Position numbers and translations under genes: made by a program. A model generated the notes under the pieces. The model was not told the origin of the DNA and did not search any database. It worked only from the letters and a program-made list of their open reading frames with translations. Positions 26,377-36,105 of a stretch of DNA of 64,000 bases are shown here, in pieces. Source of the stretch: Haloarcula marismortui ATCC 43049 (GTDB lineage: Archaea > Halobacteriota > Halobacteria > Halobacteriales > Haloarculaceae); the NCBI RefSeq assembly GCF_000011085.1, contig NC_006396.1:1302001-1366000 (forward strand), given 5' to 3'. Positions within the stretch are counted from its first letter, which is position 1. Every line of letters starts with the position of its first letter.

Positions 26377-26913
26377 TCAGTACTCGGGGTTCTCCTCGCG
26401 GATGCCTTCACGCTTGTTGACGAGGCGGGCAAGCGTAAACAGGGCGTCAGAGAGCCGGTTCAGGTAGATGATAGCCGTCTCATTGACGCCAGCCTCCTCG
26501 GCGGCGAAGGAGACACAGCGGCGCTCTGCGCGGCGACAGACCGCGCGGGCGTGGTGGAGCTTCGCCCCGGGTTCCGACCCGGATGGGAGGATGAACGATT
26601 CGAGCGGGTCCAGCTCTGAGTCGGCCTCGTCGATGAGTTCTTCCAGCGTCTCGACGTGGGACTCCTGTATCCGCGGGTCGCCCTCCTCTGGGCTTGGGTT
26701 GGCGAAGTCGGCCTGCACGATGTGGAGATGGTTCTGGACGACGCGGAGCTTCTCGTCGATGTCGTCGTGACCGGTCGGTCTGACGACGCCGACCAGCGCG
26801 TTCACTTCGTCGACGGTGCCGTACGCCTCGATGCGGCGGCTGTCCTTCGAGACCCGCTCCATGTTCCGGAGGTCTGTCTGGCCCTGATCGCCGCGGCCGG
26901 TATAGATAGTCAT
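26377..26913 (-). CDS. pduO: ATP:cob(I)alamin adenosyltransferase, PduO type
   Basis: Encodes 178 residues from the ATG at 26913 (MTIYTGRGDQGQT). The N-terminal TGRGDQGQTDL forms the ATP-binding turn, and RRAERRCVSF and IIYLNRLSDALFTLARL are the conserved C-terminal signatures of PduO/MMAB trimers. It makes adenosylcobalamin, the cofactor for methylmalonyl-CoA mutase and class II ribonucleotide reductase. Longer in-frame starts extend into the intergenic region and are rejected. No other cobalamin gene is adjacent. Confidence 0.92.
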   Translation of the reverse strand: MTIYTGRGDQGQTDLRNMERVSKDSRRIEAYGTVDEVNALVGVVRPTGHDDIDEKLRVVQNHLHIVQADFANPSPEEGDPRIQESHVETLEELIDEADSELDPLESFILPSGSEPGAKLHHARAVCRRAERRCVSFAAEEAGVNETAIIYLNRLSDALFTLARLVNKREGIREENPEY

Positions 26914-27039
26914 AACTAAATCTGGCACTGCCAGCGTCTTATAGCCGTGGGCGAATCCTTTGGGAGCGTGGGCGGCCGAGTCCCGTGGCAAGCATAGGCG
27001 ACCGAGCCTCGTGGCGACTGTGGACCGCCGGCACCGCGT

Positions 27040-27708
27040 TCAGAGTCGGCGGCGGACCTCCGAAAGCGCAGCCGGTGAAATATCCAGTTCGGCAAACAGC
27101 GCCTCGCGTTCGTCGTCCTCGCCGTGGCCGGCGACGAAGCCGTTGAGCCGGGCGGCGACCGTCGAATCGACGAACGCGTCGCCGTAGGTGTCTTCGAGTT
27201 CGTCGGCGACTACTGGCGTCGAGCGGAGTTCGTACTTCTGATGGTAGTCTTCCGCCAGATAGAACTGGTCGAGTGTTTCGATGGCCGTCTCGACGGACTT
27301 CCCGGTCCGCGATTCGAGGTCGTCTCGTGTCCGCTTGGCGGCCTCGCACTGCTGGTCGTCGTGTGCCAACACCACGCCGCGGTACTGGCGCTTCAGGGGT
27401 GCAGAGAACGGTGCATGATTCGCCCAGAACACGTCCAGCAGCGCTTCGTAGCTCACCGTGTCAGGGTTGTACTCGACCTGCACAACCTCGGTGTGGTCGC
27501 CCAGCGAATAGTAGCTCGGGTCCGGTTCCGTTCCGCCAGCGTAGCCGACCCGGGTCCTGACCACACCTGGTGTCGCGCCGAACCGCGCGTCCGGGCCCCA
27601 GAAACAGCCCATGCCGAACGTCGCCGTTGCAGTCGCCGACGGCGGCGGTGCCTCCGCATCGGCAGCCAGTGCTGTTGGATGGGTCGGCTCGTACGCACTC
27701 GGAGTCAT
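27040..27708 (-). CDS. msrA: Peptide-methionine (S)-S-oxide reductase MsrA
   Basis: Encodes 222 residues. The catalytic motif GCFWG (C35) is followed by GVVRTRVGYAGG and YHQKYELRS, all standard for MsrA. It repairs oxidised methionine with thioredoxin-like donors. The N-terminal 28 residues are a variable Ala/Pro-rich extension. It is divergent from the small zinc-ribbon gene. Confidence 0.95.
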   Translation of the reverse strand: MTPSAYEPTHPTALAADAEAPPPSATATATFGMGCFWGPDARFGATPGVVRTRVGYAGGTEPDPSYYSLGDHTEVVQVEYNPDTVSYEALLDVFWANHAPFSAPLKRQYRGVVLAHDDQQCEAAKRTRDDLESRTGKSVETAIETLDQFYLAEDYHQKYELRSTPVVADELEDTYGDAFVDSTVAARLNGFVAGHGEDDEREALFAELDISPAALSEVRRRL

Positions 27709-27799
27709 ACTGAAAGACAGGGGTTCGAGTGGTTTGCCTGCTTCGCCGTCCCAAGTGGAACCGGGAAATTCAACTGTACCCCCGCGGAAACTACTCGAT

Positions 27800-27970
27800 A
27801 TGAGCCTCGAACTCGAACACTACTGCCCTGAATGCGAAGAGTACCGCGATTTCTGGAAGGTCGCGAGCACGACGATGCATCTGGGAACCAAAGTCAAGTG
27901 GCACTGCCCGGAGTGTGACTACGGGTTCGTTCGTATCAACGGCGAAGTCGACACCGGGCAGGCGGCATAG
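27800..27970 (+). CDS. Small zinc-ribbon protein
   Basis: Encodes 56 residues from the ATG at 27800. Two CPEC knuckles (residues 9-12 and 36-39) define a rubredoxin-like zinc ribbon. It is compact and soluble, a member of a widespread haloarchaeal group without assigned function. It could bind nucleic acid or act as a protein cofactor. Confidence 0.8.
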   Translation: MSLELEHYCPECEEYRDFWKVASTTMHLGTKVKWHCPECDYGFVRINGEVDTGQAA

Positions 27971-28038
27971 CTCTCCGGAGCGGTATAGAGACCTCTTAGC
28001 AGCCGTTTTACACTCTCCCCGAGAGATATCTACTACCG

Positions 28039-28242
28039 ATGAATCTCGACCCGGATGGTGCAGGGAGCGCGACCACCGAACAGGCGCAGGCCCCGCACGA
28101 GCTGTCGATGACCGTGGTTGAGTACACCGGTGAACCGGACCGCTGTACCGTGTCACCGCGGGGGCTTTCCGGCATTGCCAAGCTATCGACGTGGATTACC
28201 GTGGACAAGCGAGTCGTGGTCGACCTAGATGCGATGCGGTGA
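28039..28242 (+). CDS. Conserved haloarchaeal hypothetical protein, 67 residues
   Basis: Encodes 67 residues; the C-terminal half (TVVEYTGEPDRCTVSPRG and WITVDKRVVVDLDAM) looks like a small beta-rich module. The start is supported by a TATA-like TTTTACAC near 28007-28014. Function is unknown. It precedes a receiver-domain gene on the same strand by 38 bases. Confidence 0.75.
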   Translation: MNLDPDGAGSATTEQAQAPHELSMTVVEYTGEPDRCTVSPRGLSGIAKLSTWITVDKRVVVDLDAMR

Positions 28243-28280
28243 CCGAGAGTTTTTATCGGGGAACCACAGACATAGAATCG

Positions 28281-28649
28281 ATGAGTATCGAGGTCCTACT
28301 GGTAGACGAGGACGTAGACGTTCTAGAAATCGTCGGGACGTTTCTGGGACAGGAAGACGGATTCGAAATAACGACGGAGGCCGACCCAGAGGCGGCACTG
28401 GACCTGGCCACTGACGGCGATTTCGACGCAGTCGTCAGTGACTACAAGATGCCCCGGCTCGACGGGATGGAGCTGTGTGCCGCGCTTCGGGAGAACGGCG
28501 TTGACATCCCGTTCCTGCTGTTTACGGCCCGTGAGCACGACGATGTCGCAGATGCCGCCACAGAGCACGGCGTCACTGCCGTGGTCCAGAAAGGGACGGG
28601 CACGGAGCAGTACAGCGTGCTCGCCGACCGGATCCGCGACACTATCTAG
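28281..28649 (+). CDS. Single-domain response regulator (receiver)
   Basis: Encodes 122 residues from the ATG at 28281, with TTTTTATC about 28 bases upstream as TATA box. It is a complete CheY-like receiver: acidic pocket near residues 9-11, phospho-acceptor D54 in VVSDYKMP, and conserved Lys in VVQKGTG. There is no output domain, so it acts through protein contacts. It ends tail to tail, with a four-base overlap, against a very large multi-sensor kinase, a possible partner. Confidence 0.9.
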   Translation: MSIEVLLVDEDVDVLEIVGTFLGQEDGFEITTEADPEAALDLATDGDFDAVVSDYKMPRLDGMELCAALRENGVDIPFLLFTAREHDDVADAATEHGVTAVVQKGTGTEQYSVLADRIRDTI

Positions 28650-31600
28650 ACGTCTATCCGGGGCAGTTTCAGCGTGACGACTGCCCCACCGTCCGAACCG
28701 CTACCGAAGTCCACCGTGCCGCCGTAGGTTTCGGCCACCCAGACGACCAGCCACAGGCCGAGTCCGGTTCCGTGGCGCAGTTGCGTTATTGGTTCGTCGC
28801 CCGTCACAACATCGAGTTCGTGCTGTGGAATCCCCGGCCCGTCGTCAGCGACCGTGATAGAGACGGTTTGTCGGTCCACCTGGACGTCGACGCGGACCGA
28901 AGGGTCATCGCCGCCGTGTTCGAGGCTGTTTTCGACGAGTTCGCCCAGAATTCGATGTAGCCGCCCGTCACCCGCCGTAACCGGCGTCTCCGGGAGGTGT
29001 GTTTCAATTTTGCCGGCGTGCTTATCACGATGCGATGACACGATATCCGTGATAGTCGCTGACACCTCGACCGGGCCCGTGCCAAACTGGTCGCGGCGCA
29101 CGGACCGCTCCATGTCGCGTGCGCGCTCGCTCAGCGACGCCATCTCTTCGGCCTTTCGCTGGAGCCTGTGGAGAATGGAGCGATGATTCTCGTCGTCGAT
29201 TCGCTCGTCCAGCGCGTCAGCCATGCCAAGGACGACGGTCAGGTCGTTTCTGAGATTGTGCCGCAGGACCCGGTTGAGCAGTTTCAGCCGGCGCTCACGC
29301 TCGCGCTGTTCGGTTATGTCCGTGTAGATACCGAACCCGCGGACGCTGTCGCCGTCCCGGCTGTATGGCACGCCCCGGAAGAGGAAGTCACGGAACCCTG
29401 TCTCGGTCATCAGTCGGAGTTCAGTCTGGAAAGGGTCGCCGTCTGCCTGTCCATCGTCAAACTGGGGTAGTTCGTCGTTCGTAGCGTCCGGCAGCCGGAG
29501 GAGGTCGGATAGGGGACTGTCGACGGCCGTGTCCTGACCGTACCCGAACACGTCGGAAAACGCGGGGTTGACTGATCTGACGACCGACTCATCCGCAACT
29601 GTCTCCGTCTCGATGACGGCGTCTGGAAGCGTATTAAACAGGTACGAGAACCGGTCGCGTTCGTCTTCCAGCTCTGCCCGCGCCTGCTTGAGTTCAGTCA
29701 GGTCCCGGACGACGCCGACGGTACCACGAAACTGGTCCGCGTCGATCAGCGACACCTCGATCTCTGCCGGGCGCTGCTCTCCGTGTGCCGTTTCCAGCGC
29801 CGTTTCGAGCTGGACCGCCCCGGTTCCGCCCTGCTGACAGAGGTCACCGATGCGACATGTAAACTCATCAATCGCGTCCTGATCGAGAACAATGCGCGGG
29901 TGCTGGCCCAGAAGCGTCGCCCGCTCGTAGCCGAGCCATTCCGCGAGCGGTTCGGTGACCAACTGGAACCGGCCTTCGTCGTCGAGGACGTACATCATAT
30001 CACGGACATTTTCGACCACTGATTCGTACCGCAACAGGCTCCGCTCGCGCTCGACGCGGTCGAACGCGGCGGCTGCATTGGACGCGAGAATCTTCCCGAC
30101 GGAGACATCCGATTCGGTGAACTCGTGTCCCTGTTGCGCACCGACACTCACGACACCGTGGTCACCCATCGGGAGGTACATCGTCGCCGACAGAACGTCG
30201 GAGTCGTAGTTGTCGACCCGGTCGAACTCGTCGATGACCAGCGGGTCGCCGCGCTCGAACGCTTCTCCGGGAAACCCCTCGTCGGCGTTGTATACCGGCC
30301 GGTCCGGGACTTTGTCGCTGGCAGCGGCTGGCCGGAGCGTGTCCGTCTCCTCGTCGTACAGCCGCACGAGCGAGTGGTCGAACCCGAGGTCCGACCGGGT
30401 CGCCTCGATGACCGTTTCGGCGACTTCCTGGGGCGTCTGTGCCTGCATGAGCGACCGGGTCGTGTCCAGTAGTCCGGACAACGCCTCGTCACGCCGTTTC
30501 TGCTCCGTGATATCCCGAATAACGCCTGCGGTCCCGGCGAATCGCTCGTCGTCGTCGTACAGTAGCGTCATGTGGTCTTGCGCAGGGAACGACCCTCCCG
30601 ACGCCTGCTGGATCGACAGTTCGAACGTCTCCTCGTCGTCGCGGTCCTCGAATATCATCTCCTGAACGATAGATTCGGCGCGCTCGACGACGCCGTCGTT
30701 CTTGATGAAGCCGGTGTACGAGCCAAGCAGCTCTTCCTCGGAGTAGCCCGTCAGGTCGGTCATCGCCTGATTGACGAACTCGAAGTACCCTTCGGAGTCG
30801 AGGGCGTACACGCCGTCGTCGACCGCCTCGATGATGTTCTCGTACCGTTCGAGTTCGTCCTCACGGTGGCGGCGTTCGAGTTCGTGGTTGACCCACTCAA
30901 CGAGCAGTTTCATGAACGCCTCCTCGCTATCGGAGAACGACTCCGACCGGGCCTGTTCGTCCCCGAAACAGAGCGTTCCGTATGGCTCGCCGGCGACCGT
31001 GATGAGGCCACCGGCGTAGCACGCGACGCCGCTTTGCTGGTACACGTCCGCCGCGTGTCCCCCCTCGGTGGTGGCATCGGCAATCGCATAGAGGTCACCG
31101 GAGTCGAGCACTCGCTGGCAGTAGGTATCCGCAAGCGGCGTCTCTGTCCCGGATTCGAGAGGGGTGTTCCCGGTGACCGTCTGGATTTCGTGGACTCCGT
31201 CCTCGATACGGCTCAGGTAGCCAAACGCCATGTCGAGTCGGTCCAGCCCGATTTCGATGACTCGACCGACGGTCTCGGCCTCGCTGAGTCCGTTTCCGGT
31301 AGCAAGCTGTGTCAGCTCCTGTAGCGAGTCGTTGTTGGCACGCAGCGTCCGTTCGCGCTCCTTGCGTGCTGTGATATCCGTGGCGATGGCGACGAGACGC
31401 GGAGCCTGTGCGTCGCGTTCCTCGATGACTCCGCGCGTCCGGAGCCACCGCGTCTCCCCGTCGACGTCGGTACGGAACTCGGCGTCGACCCGTTCATCTT
31501 TTTCAGACACCCGCTCGAACGCCGCTTCGAGCGACTGGCGGTCGTCGGGGTGGATATACTCGTAGAACGCCGAGGCGGTGCCTTCGAAGGCCGTCGGTGT

Positions 31601-32533
31601 CGTCCCGAAGAGTTCCGCGGTCGCCTCGTCCCAGACCATCTCGTCAGTTTCTAGATTCCACTCGTAGACGCCGGTGTCCGTTCCGTCCAGCGCCAGGTCG
31701 AGTCGCCGGTTCGTCTCTTCGAGGGCCCGTTCGCGCTCCTTTCGGTCGGAGATGTCCCTGAGAACGCCCGTACAGAACCACTGCCCGTTTCGCTCGAAAT
31801 CGCCGAACGACACCGCGACGGTCAGCTGGTCTCCGGCGGCGGTCACGAGCGGCAGTTCGAGGTAGTCCCAGTCGACGTTCCGGTTGCCAGTCCGAAGGTA
31901 TCGATCCAATCCCTCGAAGTGAGCGCTTCGCAGATGTTCGGGAATGACTTTCGCGAAGTCGTCGCCGACTAGTTCCTTGCGGTCGTAGCCCGTCAGTTCG
32001 ACAGCCTCGTCGTTTGCGTATACGACCTCGCTGTCGGCGTCGATGGTGACGACGGCGTCGGAGATACTGCCGGCGATGGCATCAAAAGAGTCTGCAAGTT
32101 CCGGCGGGAGCCGCGTCGGCCGGTCATCGGGAGCCGCCGGTGGGTCGCTCCCGTCGTCTCGGCCTGTCGGTTCGCGTCCCTGCGTCACGATGTCGTACAC
32201 CCGATCTGTCAGCGACACTTCGCTGCGAGGGACGTACTCGGTTACATCAAGCCGTGTCGCGCGAGCGGCGACCGTCCCGTCTGGCTCGGCCGTACAGAGA
32301 ACGACCGGGAGCGCGTCGTACTGCTCACGTATCGCCGCTAACACATCTAGCCCGGTTTCTGACCCTGACAGGTGCTGTTCACAGACGACGACATCGTAGC
32401 CGTGCTCGGCCAGTTCCGACAGCGCGTCCGTCACGGTGGCGACTGCCGTGACTGAGACCGGTGCGTCAGGTATGGCTGTGTCCGCGTCTTCGCCGGCAGG
32501 GCATACGTACAACAAATTCGGCATATCGGACAT
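28646..32533 (-). CDS. Multi-sensor histidine kinase: pseudo-receiver, 5 PAS, 2 GAF
   Basis: Encodes 1295 residues, no membrane segments. Order of domains: receiver-like (5-115), PAS (about 148-265), PAS (275-395), GAF (400-555), PAS (560-685), GAF (690-840), PAS (845-965), PAS (970-1085), HisKA helix with phospho-acceptor His in LRHNLRND, and HATPase (to the end) with N-box GELVENSLEHGG, G1 ADDGPGIP and G2 GTGLGLWL. The receiver has Glu (E52) where the phosphorylated Asp should be, and Arg in place of the conserved Lys (YVPRSE), so it is probably not a phosphate acceptor. A cytoplasmic kinase integrating redox, light or ligand cues is likely; ligands are unknown. Confidence 0.9.
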   Translation of the reverse strand: MSDMPNLLYVCPAGEDADTAIPDAPVSVTAVATVTDALSELAEHGYDVVVCEQHLSGSETGLDVLAAIREQYDALPVVLCTAEPDGTVAARATRLDVTEYVPRSEVSLTDRVYDIVTQGREPTGRDDGSDPPAAPDDRPTRLPPELADSFDAIAGSISDAVVTIDADSEVVYANDEAVELTGYDRKELVGDDFAKVIPEHLRSAHFEGLDRYLRTGNRNVDWDYLELPLVTAAGDQLTVAVSFGDFERNGQWFCTGVLRDISDRKERERALEETNRRLDLALDGTDTGVYEWNLETDEMVWDEATAELFGTTPTAFEGTASAFYEYIHPDDRQSLEAAFERVSEKDERVDAEFRTDVDGETRWLRTRGVIEERDAQAPRLVAIATDITARKERERTLRANNDSLQELTQLATGNGLSEAETVGRVIEIGLDRLDMAFGYLSRIEDGVHEIQTVTGNTPLESGTETPLADTYCQRVLDSGDLYAIADATTEGGHAADVYQQSGVACYAGGLITVAGEPYGTLCFGDEQARSESFSDSEEAFMKLLVEWVNHELERRHREDELERYENIIEAVDDGVYALDSEGYFEFVNQAMTDLTGYSEEELLGSYTGFIKNDGVVERAESIVQEMIFEDRDDEETFELSIQQASGGSFPAQDHMTLLYDDDERFAGTAGVIRDITEQKRRDEALSGLLDTTRSLMQAQTPQEVAETVIEATRSDLGFDHSLVRLYDEETDTLRPAAASDKVPDRPVYNADEGFPGEAFERGDPLVIDEFDRVDNYDSDVLSATMYLPMGDHGVVSVGAQQGHEFTESDVSVGKILASNAAAAFDRVERERSLLRYESVVENVRDMMYVLDDEGRFQLVTEPLAEWLGYERATLLGQHPRIVLDQDAIDEFTCRIGDLCQQGGTGAVQLETALETAHGEQRPAEIEVSLIDADQFRGTVGVVRDLTELKQARAELEDERDRFSYLFNTLPDAVIETETVADESVVRSVNPAFSDVFGYGQDTAVDSPLSDLLRLPDATNDELPQFDDGQADGDPFQTELRLMTETGFRDFLFRGVPYSRDGDSVRGFGIYTDITEQRERERRLKLLNRVLRHNLRNDLTVVLGMADALDERIDDENHRSILHRLQRKAEEMASLSERARDMERSVRRDQFGTGPVEVSATITDIVSSHRDKHAGKIETHLPETPVTAGDGRLHRILGELVENSLEHGGDDPSVRVDVQVDRQTVSITVADDGPGIPQHELDVVTGDEPITQLRHGTGLGLWLVVWVAETYGGTVDFGSGSDGGAVVTLKLPRIDV

Positions 32534-32609
32534 AGCGTTCCGTTGTAACTGCTATACGATGGGGTGGCATATACGCTCTGGCGAGAGTATCAAATGTCGA
32601 AACGAGCGG

Positions 32610-34031
32610 CTACATGTCGTCAAGCGCCTGCCAGGAGAGCTGTGGGTTCCGGGCCGCGGTCACCTGATCGATGCGTTTCGCCGCCGGACGCGACGGCGCA
32701 TCGGCCAGTTCGGCGTCCGAATCACCGGCCACAGCGTTGAATGCGGCCGCGAGCTGGTCCAGCGAGCGCTTGGTCTCTCCTTCCGTGGGCTCGGTCATCA
32801 ACGCCTCGTCGACGATTTCGGGCCACTTCGTCGTCGGCGGATGGACGCCGTAATCGAGCATCCGCTTGGCCGCGTCAGCAGCGTCCTGCTCGCCCGCGCT
32901 GGCGACGAACTCGTGATGGAACGGGCCAAATGGCACCTCGTACTCTATCTGCTCAGCGAGGTAGTTCGCGTTCAGCACGGCCTTCGCGCTGGCGTCTCGG
33001 AGGCCTTCGTCGCCCAATCTGGCGATGTACGCAAAGGTCTTGAGCAATACCGGCCAGTTGCCGTAGAAGCCATGCACCTTCCCGATCGAGTTCGCCGGCT
33101 CGTAGTGTTCGTAGTTGCCACCACGTTCCCTGACGTGTGGGTTCGGGAGGAACTGGGCCAGTTCCTCGCGGACGCCGACCGGGCCGGCACCGGGGCCACC
33201 GCCGCCGTGGGGTGTCGCGAACGTCTTGTGGACGTTGTAGTGCATCACGTCGAAGCCCATGTCGCCGGGGCGAGCGCGCCCAAGCAAGGCGTTGAGGTTC
33301 GCGCCGTCGTAGTACAGCAGGCCGCCGGCGTCGTGGACGATGTCGGCGACGTGCTCGATATCGCGCTCGAACAGCCCAAGCGTGTTGGGGTTCGTGAGCA
33401 TCAGCGCGGCAGTGTCGTCGCCGACGGCCGCCTCCAGCGCCTCGATGTCGACGCGGCCGTCGTCACCGCTCGGTAGCTCCACGACCTCGTAGCCAGCCAT
33501 CGCCGCCGTCGCGAAGTTCGTGCCGTGCGCCGAGTCCGGGATGACGACCTCCGAGCGCTCGTCGTCGTTGTGTTCGTGGTAGGCCTTCGCGATCTGGATG
33601 CCGGTGAACTCACCGGCCGCGCCGGCCGGCGGCTGCAGCGTTACGGCGTCCATGCCGCCGATGCGGCCCAGATAGTCCTGGAGCCGGTGACACAGCGCCA
33701 GCGTCCCCTGTACCGTCGAATCGGGTCGGCCAGGGTGGATGGCGGCGTCCGCCCGTGCAGCCACGTCCTCGGTGAAGGAGGGGTTGTACTTCATCGTACA
33801 CGAGCCGAGCGGGAACGGCCCGCTCTCGACGCCGTAGTTCATCTGCGAGAGGCGCGTATAGTGCCGGGCCAGTTCAGGCTCGGCCGGGTCCGGTAGTGAG
33901 AGGCTGTCCCGCGTCAGATCATCTGGCAGCGGCGAATCCTCGATGTCAACTGTCTTGCTCGTCTTCTCCGAGAGCAGCGGCTCGTACAGGTCGTCGCTGT
34001 CGTCGGTCCAGCGCGCTTGATCGTATTTCAC
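32610..34031 (-). CDS. gcvPB: Glycine dehydrogenase (decarboxylating) subunit 2
   Basis: Encodes 473 residues from a GTG at 34031 (VKYDQARWT). The P-protein beta half: PLP-binding Lys K269 in YNVHKTFATPHGGGGPG, plus GSCTMKYNP and EPANSIGKVHGFYG. With gcvPA it decarboxylates glycine and passes the aminomethyl group to lipoyl GcvH. The reading frame stays open upstream through three 78-bp repeats into gcvPA, but homology to P-proteins begins at this GTG, so the repeat is taken as leader. The last gene of the gcvT-gcvH-gcvPA-gcvPB operon. Confidence 0.93.
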   Translation of the reverse strand: MKYDQARWTDDSDDLYEPLLSEKTSKTVDIEDSPLPDDLTRDSLSLPDPAEPELARHYTRLSQMNYGVESGPFPLGSCTMKYNPSFTEDVAARADAAIHPGRPDSTVQGTLALCHRLQDYLGRIGGMDAVTLQPPAGAAGEFTGIQIAKAYHEHNDDERSEVVIPDSAHGTNFATAAMAGYEVVELPSGDDGRVDIEALEAAVGDDTAALMLTNPNTLGLFERDIEHVADIVHDAGGLLYYDGANLNALLGRARPGDMGFDVMHYNVHKTFATPHGGGGPGAGPVGVREELAQFLPNPHVRERGGNYEHYEPANSIGKVHGFYGNWPVLLKTFAYIARLGDEGLRDASAKAVLNANYLAEQIEYEVPFGPFHHEFVASAGEQDAADAAKRMLDYGVHPPTTKWPEIVDEALMTEPTEGETKRSLDQLAAAFNAVAGDSDAELADAPSRPAAKRIDQVTAARNPQLSWQALDDM

Positions 34032-34033
34032 GC

Positions 34034-34266
34034 GAGACACCCCCGTGTCGAGCGTGAAGCTCGTGGGACGTGGTTTGTCCCACGGTGTTTCGCCGAGTAG
34101 CGCGAGGCGAAGAGACACCCCCGTGTCGAGCGTGAAGCTCGTGGGACGCGGTTTGTCCCACGGTGTTTCGCCGAGTAGCGCGAGGCGAAGAGACACCCCC
34201 GTGTCGAGCGTGAAGCTCGTGGGACGTGGTTTGTCCCACGGTGTTTCGCCGAGTAGCGCGAGGCGA
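34034..34266. repeat. Three tandem 78-bp repeats between gcvPA and gcvPB
   Basis: Units start at 34034, 34112 and 34190. They are almost identical; the only internal difference seen is one base in a hairpin loop of unit 2 (34149). Each unit is nearly all dyads: GACAC/GTGTC, CGAGC/GCTCG, GTGGGAC/GTCCCAC, and TTCGCC/GGCGAA. The length is exactly 26 codons and no stop codon appears in the gcvPB frame. The array fills the 238-base gap in an otherwise tightly packed operon. No spacers separate the units, so it is not a CRISPR array. Confidence 0.9.
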
Positions 34267-34269
34267 GTG

Positions 34270-35613
34270 TCATTTCGCCACCTCCCGGAACGCCGCCACG
34301 AACTCGTCTGTGGCATCAGTAGTGGTCTCGGTCACACACACCTGCACCAGGTGGTCGTCGACCGCGTGGACCGCGAAGCCATCGGCTGCGAGGTCGGCAA
34401 CGATGGCGCTTGCGGGCTGGTCCGTGTGTGCGAGGAACTCCCGGAAGTGGTGGCGGCCGTGAATCGGGGCCGTCACCCCGACAATATCGTCGAGGCGGTC
34501 GGCCAGGTCACGAGCGCGGGTGACGCAGTCTTCAGCAAGATCGACCAGCCCGTCCGGACCGAGCCACGCGGCGTGCATCGCGGTTCGGAGCGCAACCCAC
34601 GCCTGATTCGTACAGATGTTCGAAGTGGCCCGCTCCTTGCGGATGTGTTGCTCCCGCGTCTGAAGTGTTAGCGTGTACGCGCGGCGGTCGGCGGCGTCTT
34701 CACTGGCCCCGACCAGCCGACCGGGGACCTGCCGCAGATACTCCTCGCGGGTGACGAACATCCCCAGCCCGAAGCCGTAGGCGGTGCCAGTCCCCAGCGA
34801 CGCGGCGTCGCCGACGACCACGTCGGCTCCGACATTGGCTGGGCGCTCCAGCAGGGACAGCGCGATCGGATCCGAGCCGAGACAGAACAGCGCGTCATGG
34901 TCGTGGGCAAGGTCACCGATTGCGCCGAGCCGTTCTTCGATAACGCCACGGACTGTCGGCGACTCGGCGTATACCATCGCGGTGTCGTCGCCGATCTCGT
35001 CGGCCAGCGCCGGCACGTCGGCGACGCCGTCGGTCATCGGGTAGGACTCGACCGTGAGGTCTGGTCCCTCGGCATAGTTCGACAGGACGGCGCGTTTGCC
35101 CTCCCGGAGGTGTTCAGGAACCAGAATCCGGTCGCCGGACACCGAGCGGACGCGCTGGGAGAGCGTCGCCGCCTCGCCCAGCGCCGTCGCGTCGTCGTAC
35201 ATCGAGCAGTTGGCAACGTCCAGTCCTGTGAGTTCCACCAGCATCGACTGGAACTCAAAGAGGGCCTGCAGGAATCCCTGTGCGACCTCGGGCTGGTACT
35301 GCGTGTAGGAGGTCAGGAACTCCGACCGGCTTGCGAGGTCGTCAACAACGCTCGGGACGTAATGGTCATAGTGGCCGCGGCCGAGAAACTCAGTCAGGTC
35401 GGCGTTGCGGCTCAGAAGGCCAGCGACTTCCCGGCGCGTCGCCCGCTCGCTCCGGGCGTCGATGCCGAACTCGCCGTCGAAGGCCACGGACTCGGGAACG
35501 TCGAACAGCGACTCAAGGTCGTCGGCTCCGACAACATCGAGCATCGCCGCGGTTTCTGCGGCCGTCTGCGGTGCGTACGGACTGCCTGTCGCATGTGAGT
35601 TACTGTTACTCAT
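34270..35613 (-). CDS. gcvPA: Glycine dehydrogenase (decarboxylating) subunit 1
   Basis: Encodes 447 residues from the ATG at 35613 (MSNSNSH), with GGTGGTTCTC upstream as a weak Shine-Dalgarno. The P-protein alpha half: [35 protein letters not shown] and [19 protein letters not shown] are typical. It forms a heterodimer pair with GcvPB in the split archaeal P-protein. It follows gcvH by about 108 bases and precedes gcvPB, separated by the 78-bp repeat array. Confidence 0.95.
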   Translation of the reverse strand: MSNSNSHATGSPYAPQTAAETAAMLDVVGADDLESLFDVPESVAFDGEFGIDARSERATRREVAGLLSRNADLTEFLGRGHYDHYVPSVVDDLASRSEFLTSYTQYQPEVAQGFLQALFEFQSMLVELTGLDVANCSMYDDATALGEAATLSQRVRSVSGDRILVPEHLREGKRAVLSNYAEGPDLTVESYPMTDGVADVPALADEIGDDTAMVYAESPTVRGVIEERLGAIGDLAHDHDALFCLGSDPIALSLLERPANVGADVVVGDAASLGTGTAYGFGLGMFVTREEYLRQVPGRLVGASEDAADRRAYTLTLQTREQHIRKERATSNICTNQAWVALRTAMHAAWLGPDGLVDLAEDCVTRARDLADRLDDIVGVTAPIHGRHHFREFLAHTDQPASAIVADLAADGFAVHAVDDHLVQVCVTETTTDATDEFVAAFREVAK

Positions 35614-35721
35614 TTGAGAACCACCCAGTAGCGCCGGGGTGACATGATATCGACAGCTAGCGACCGTGTCCACATTAGGTTACTCCTTTCACCCCCTGCA
35701 AGGGACCGCTGCTACCGGGGG

Positions 35722-36105
35722 TTACTCGATCTGATCGCGGTACGCGTCGGGTGAAAGCAGGTCGTCGGTTTCGCTCTTGTCGTCAACCTCGACAGTGAGC
35801 ATCCAGCCGTCGCCGAACGGGTCCTCGTTCAGCAGTTCCGGCTCGTCGCGGAGTCGGTCGTTGACTGCTGTGACGGTGCCGGAGACGGGGGCGTACACGT
35901 CGGACACAGCCTTGATAGACTCCACCACGCCGAAGTCCTCGCCCGCAGTCAGCTCCGTGCCTTCATCGGGCAGTTCGACGAACACCACGTCGCCGAGTTC
36001 GTCCTGTGCGAACGCCGTGATGCCGACCTCGGCAGTGTCACCGGCGACGCGTACCCATTCGTGTGACTCCAGATATCGCAGGTCGTCGGGAACGTCGAAG
36101 CTCAT
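35722..36105 (-). CDS. gcvH: Glycine cleavage system H protein
   Basis: Encodes 127 residues. The lipoylated lysine is K65 in [14 protein letters not shown]. It shuttles the aminomethyl intermediate between the P and T proteins. It overlaps the end of gcvT by four bases (ATGA), showing translational coupling. Full family length. Confidence 0.97.
   Translation of the reverse strand: MSFDVPDDLRYLESHEWVRVAGDTAEVGITAFAQDELGDVVFVELPDEGTELTAGEDFGVVESIKAVSDVYAPVSGTVTAVNDRLRDEPELLNEDPFGDGWMLTVEVDDKSETDDLLSPDAYRDQIE

Noticed and set aside
32436-33476. Rightward frame of 346 residues
   Set aside because: Antisense to gcvPB; no recognisable domain and unusual composition.
34034-34266. CRISPR array or glycine riboswitch
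   Set aside because: The 78-bp units are directly adjacent without spacers, and no glycine aptamer features were found; position in the middle of the operon is also wrong for a bacterial-type leader.
34032-34316. N-terminal extension of gcvPB through the repeats
   Set aside because: The frame is open, but family similarity begins at the GTG at 34031 and the extension would begin inside gcvPA.
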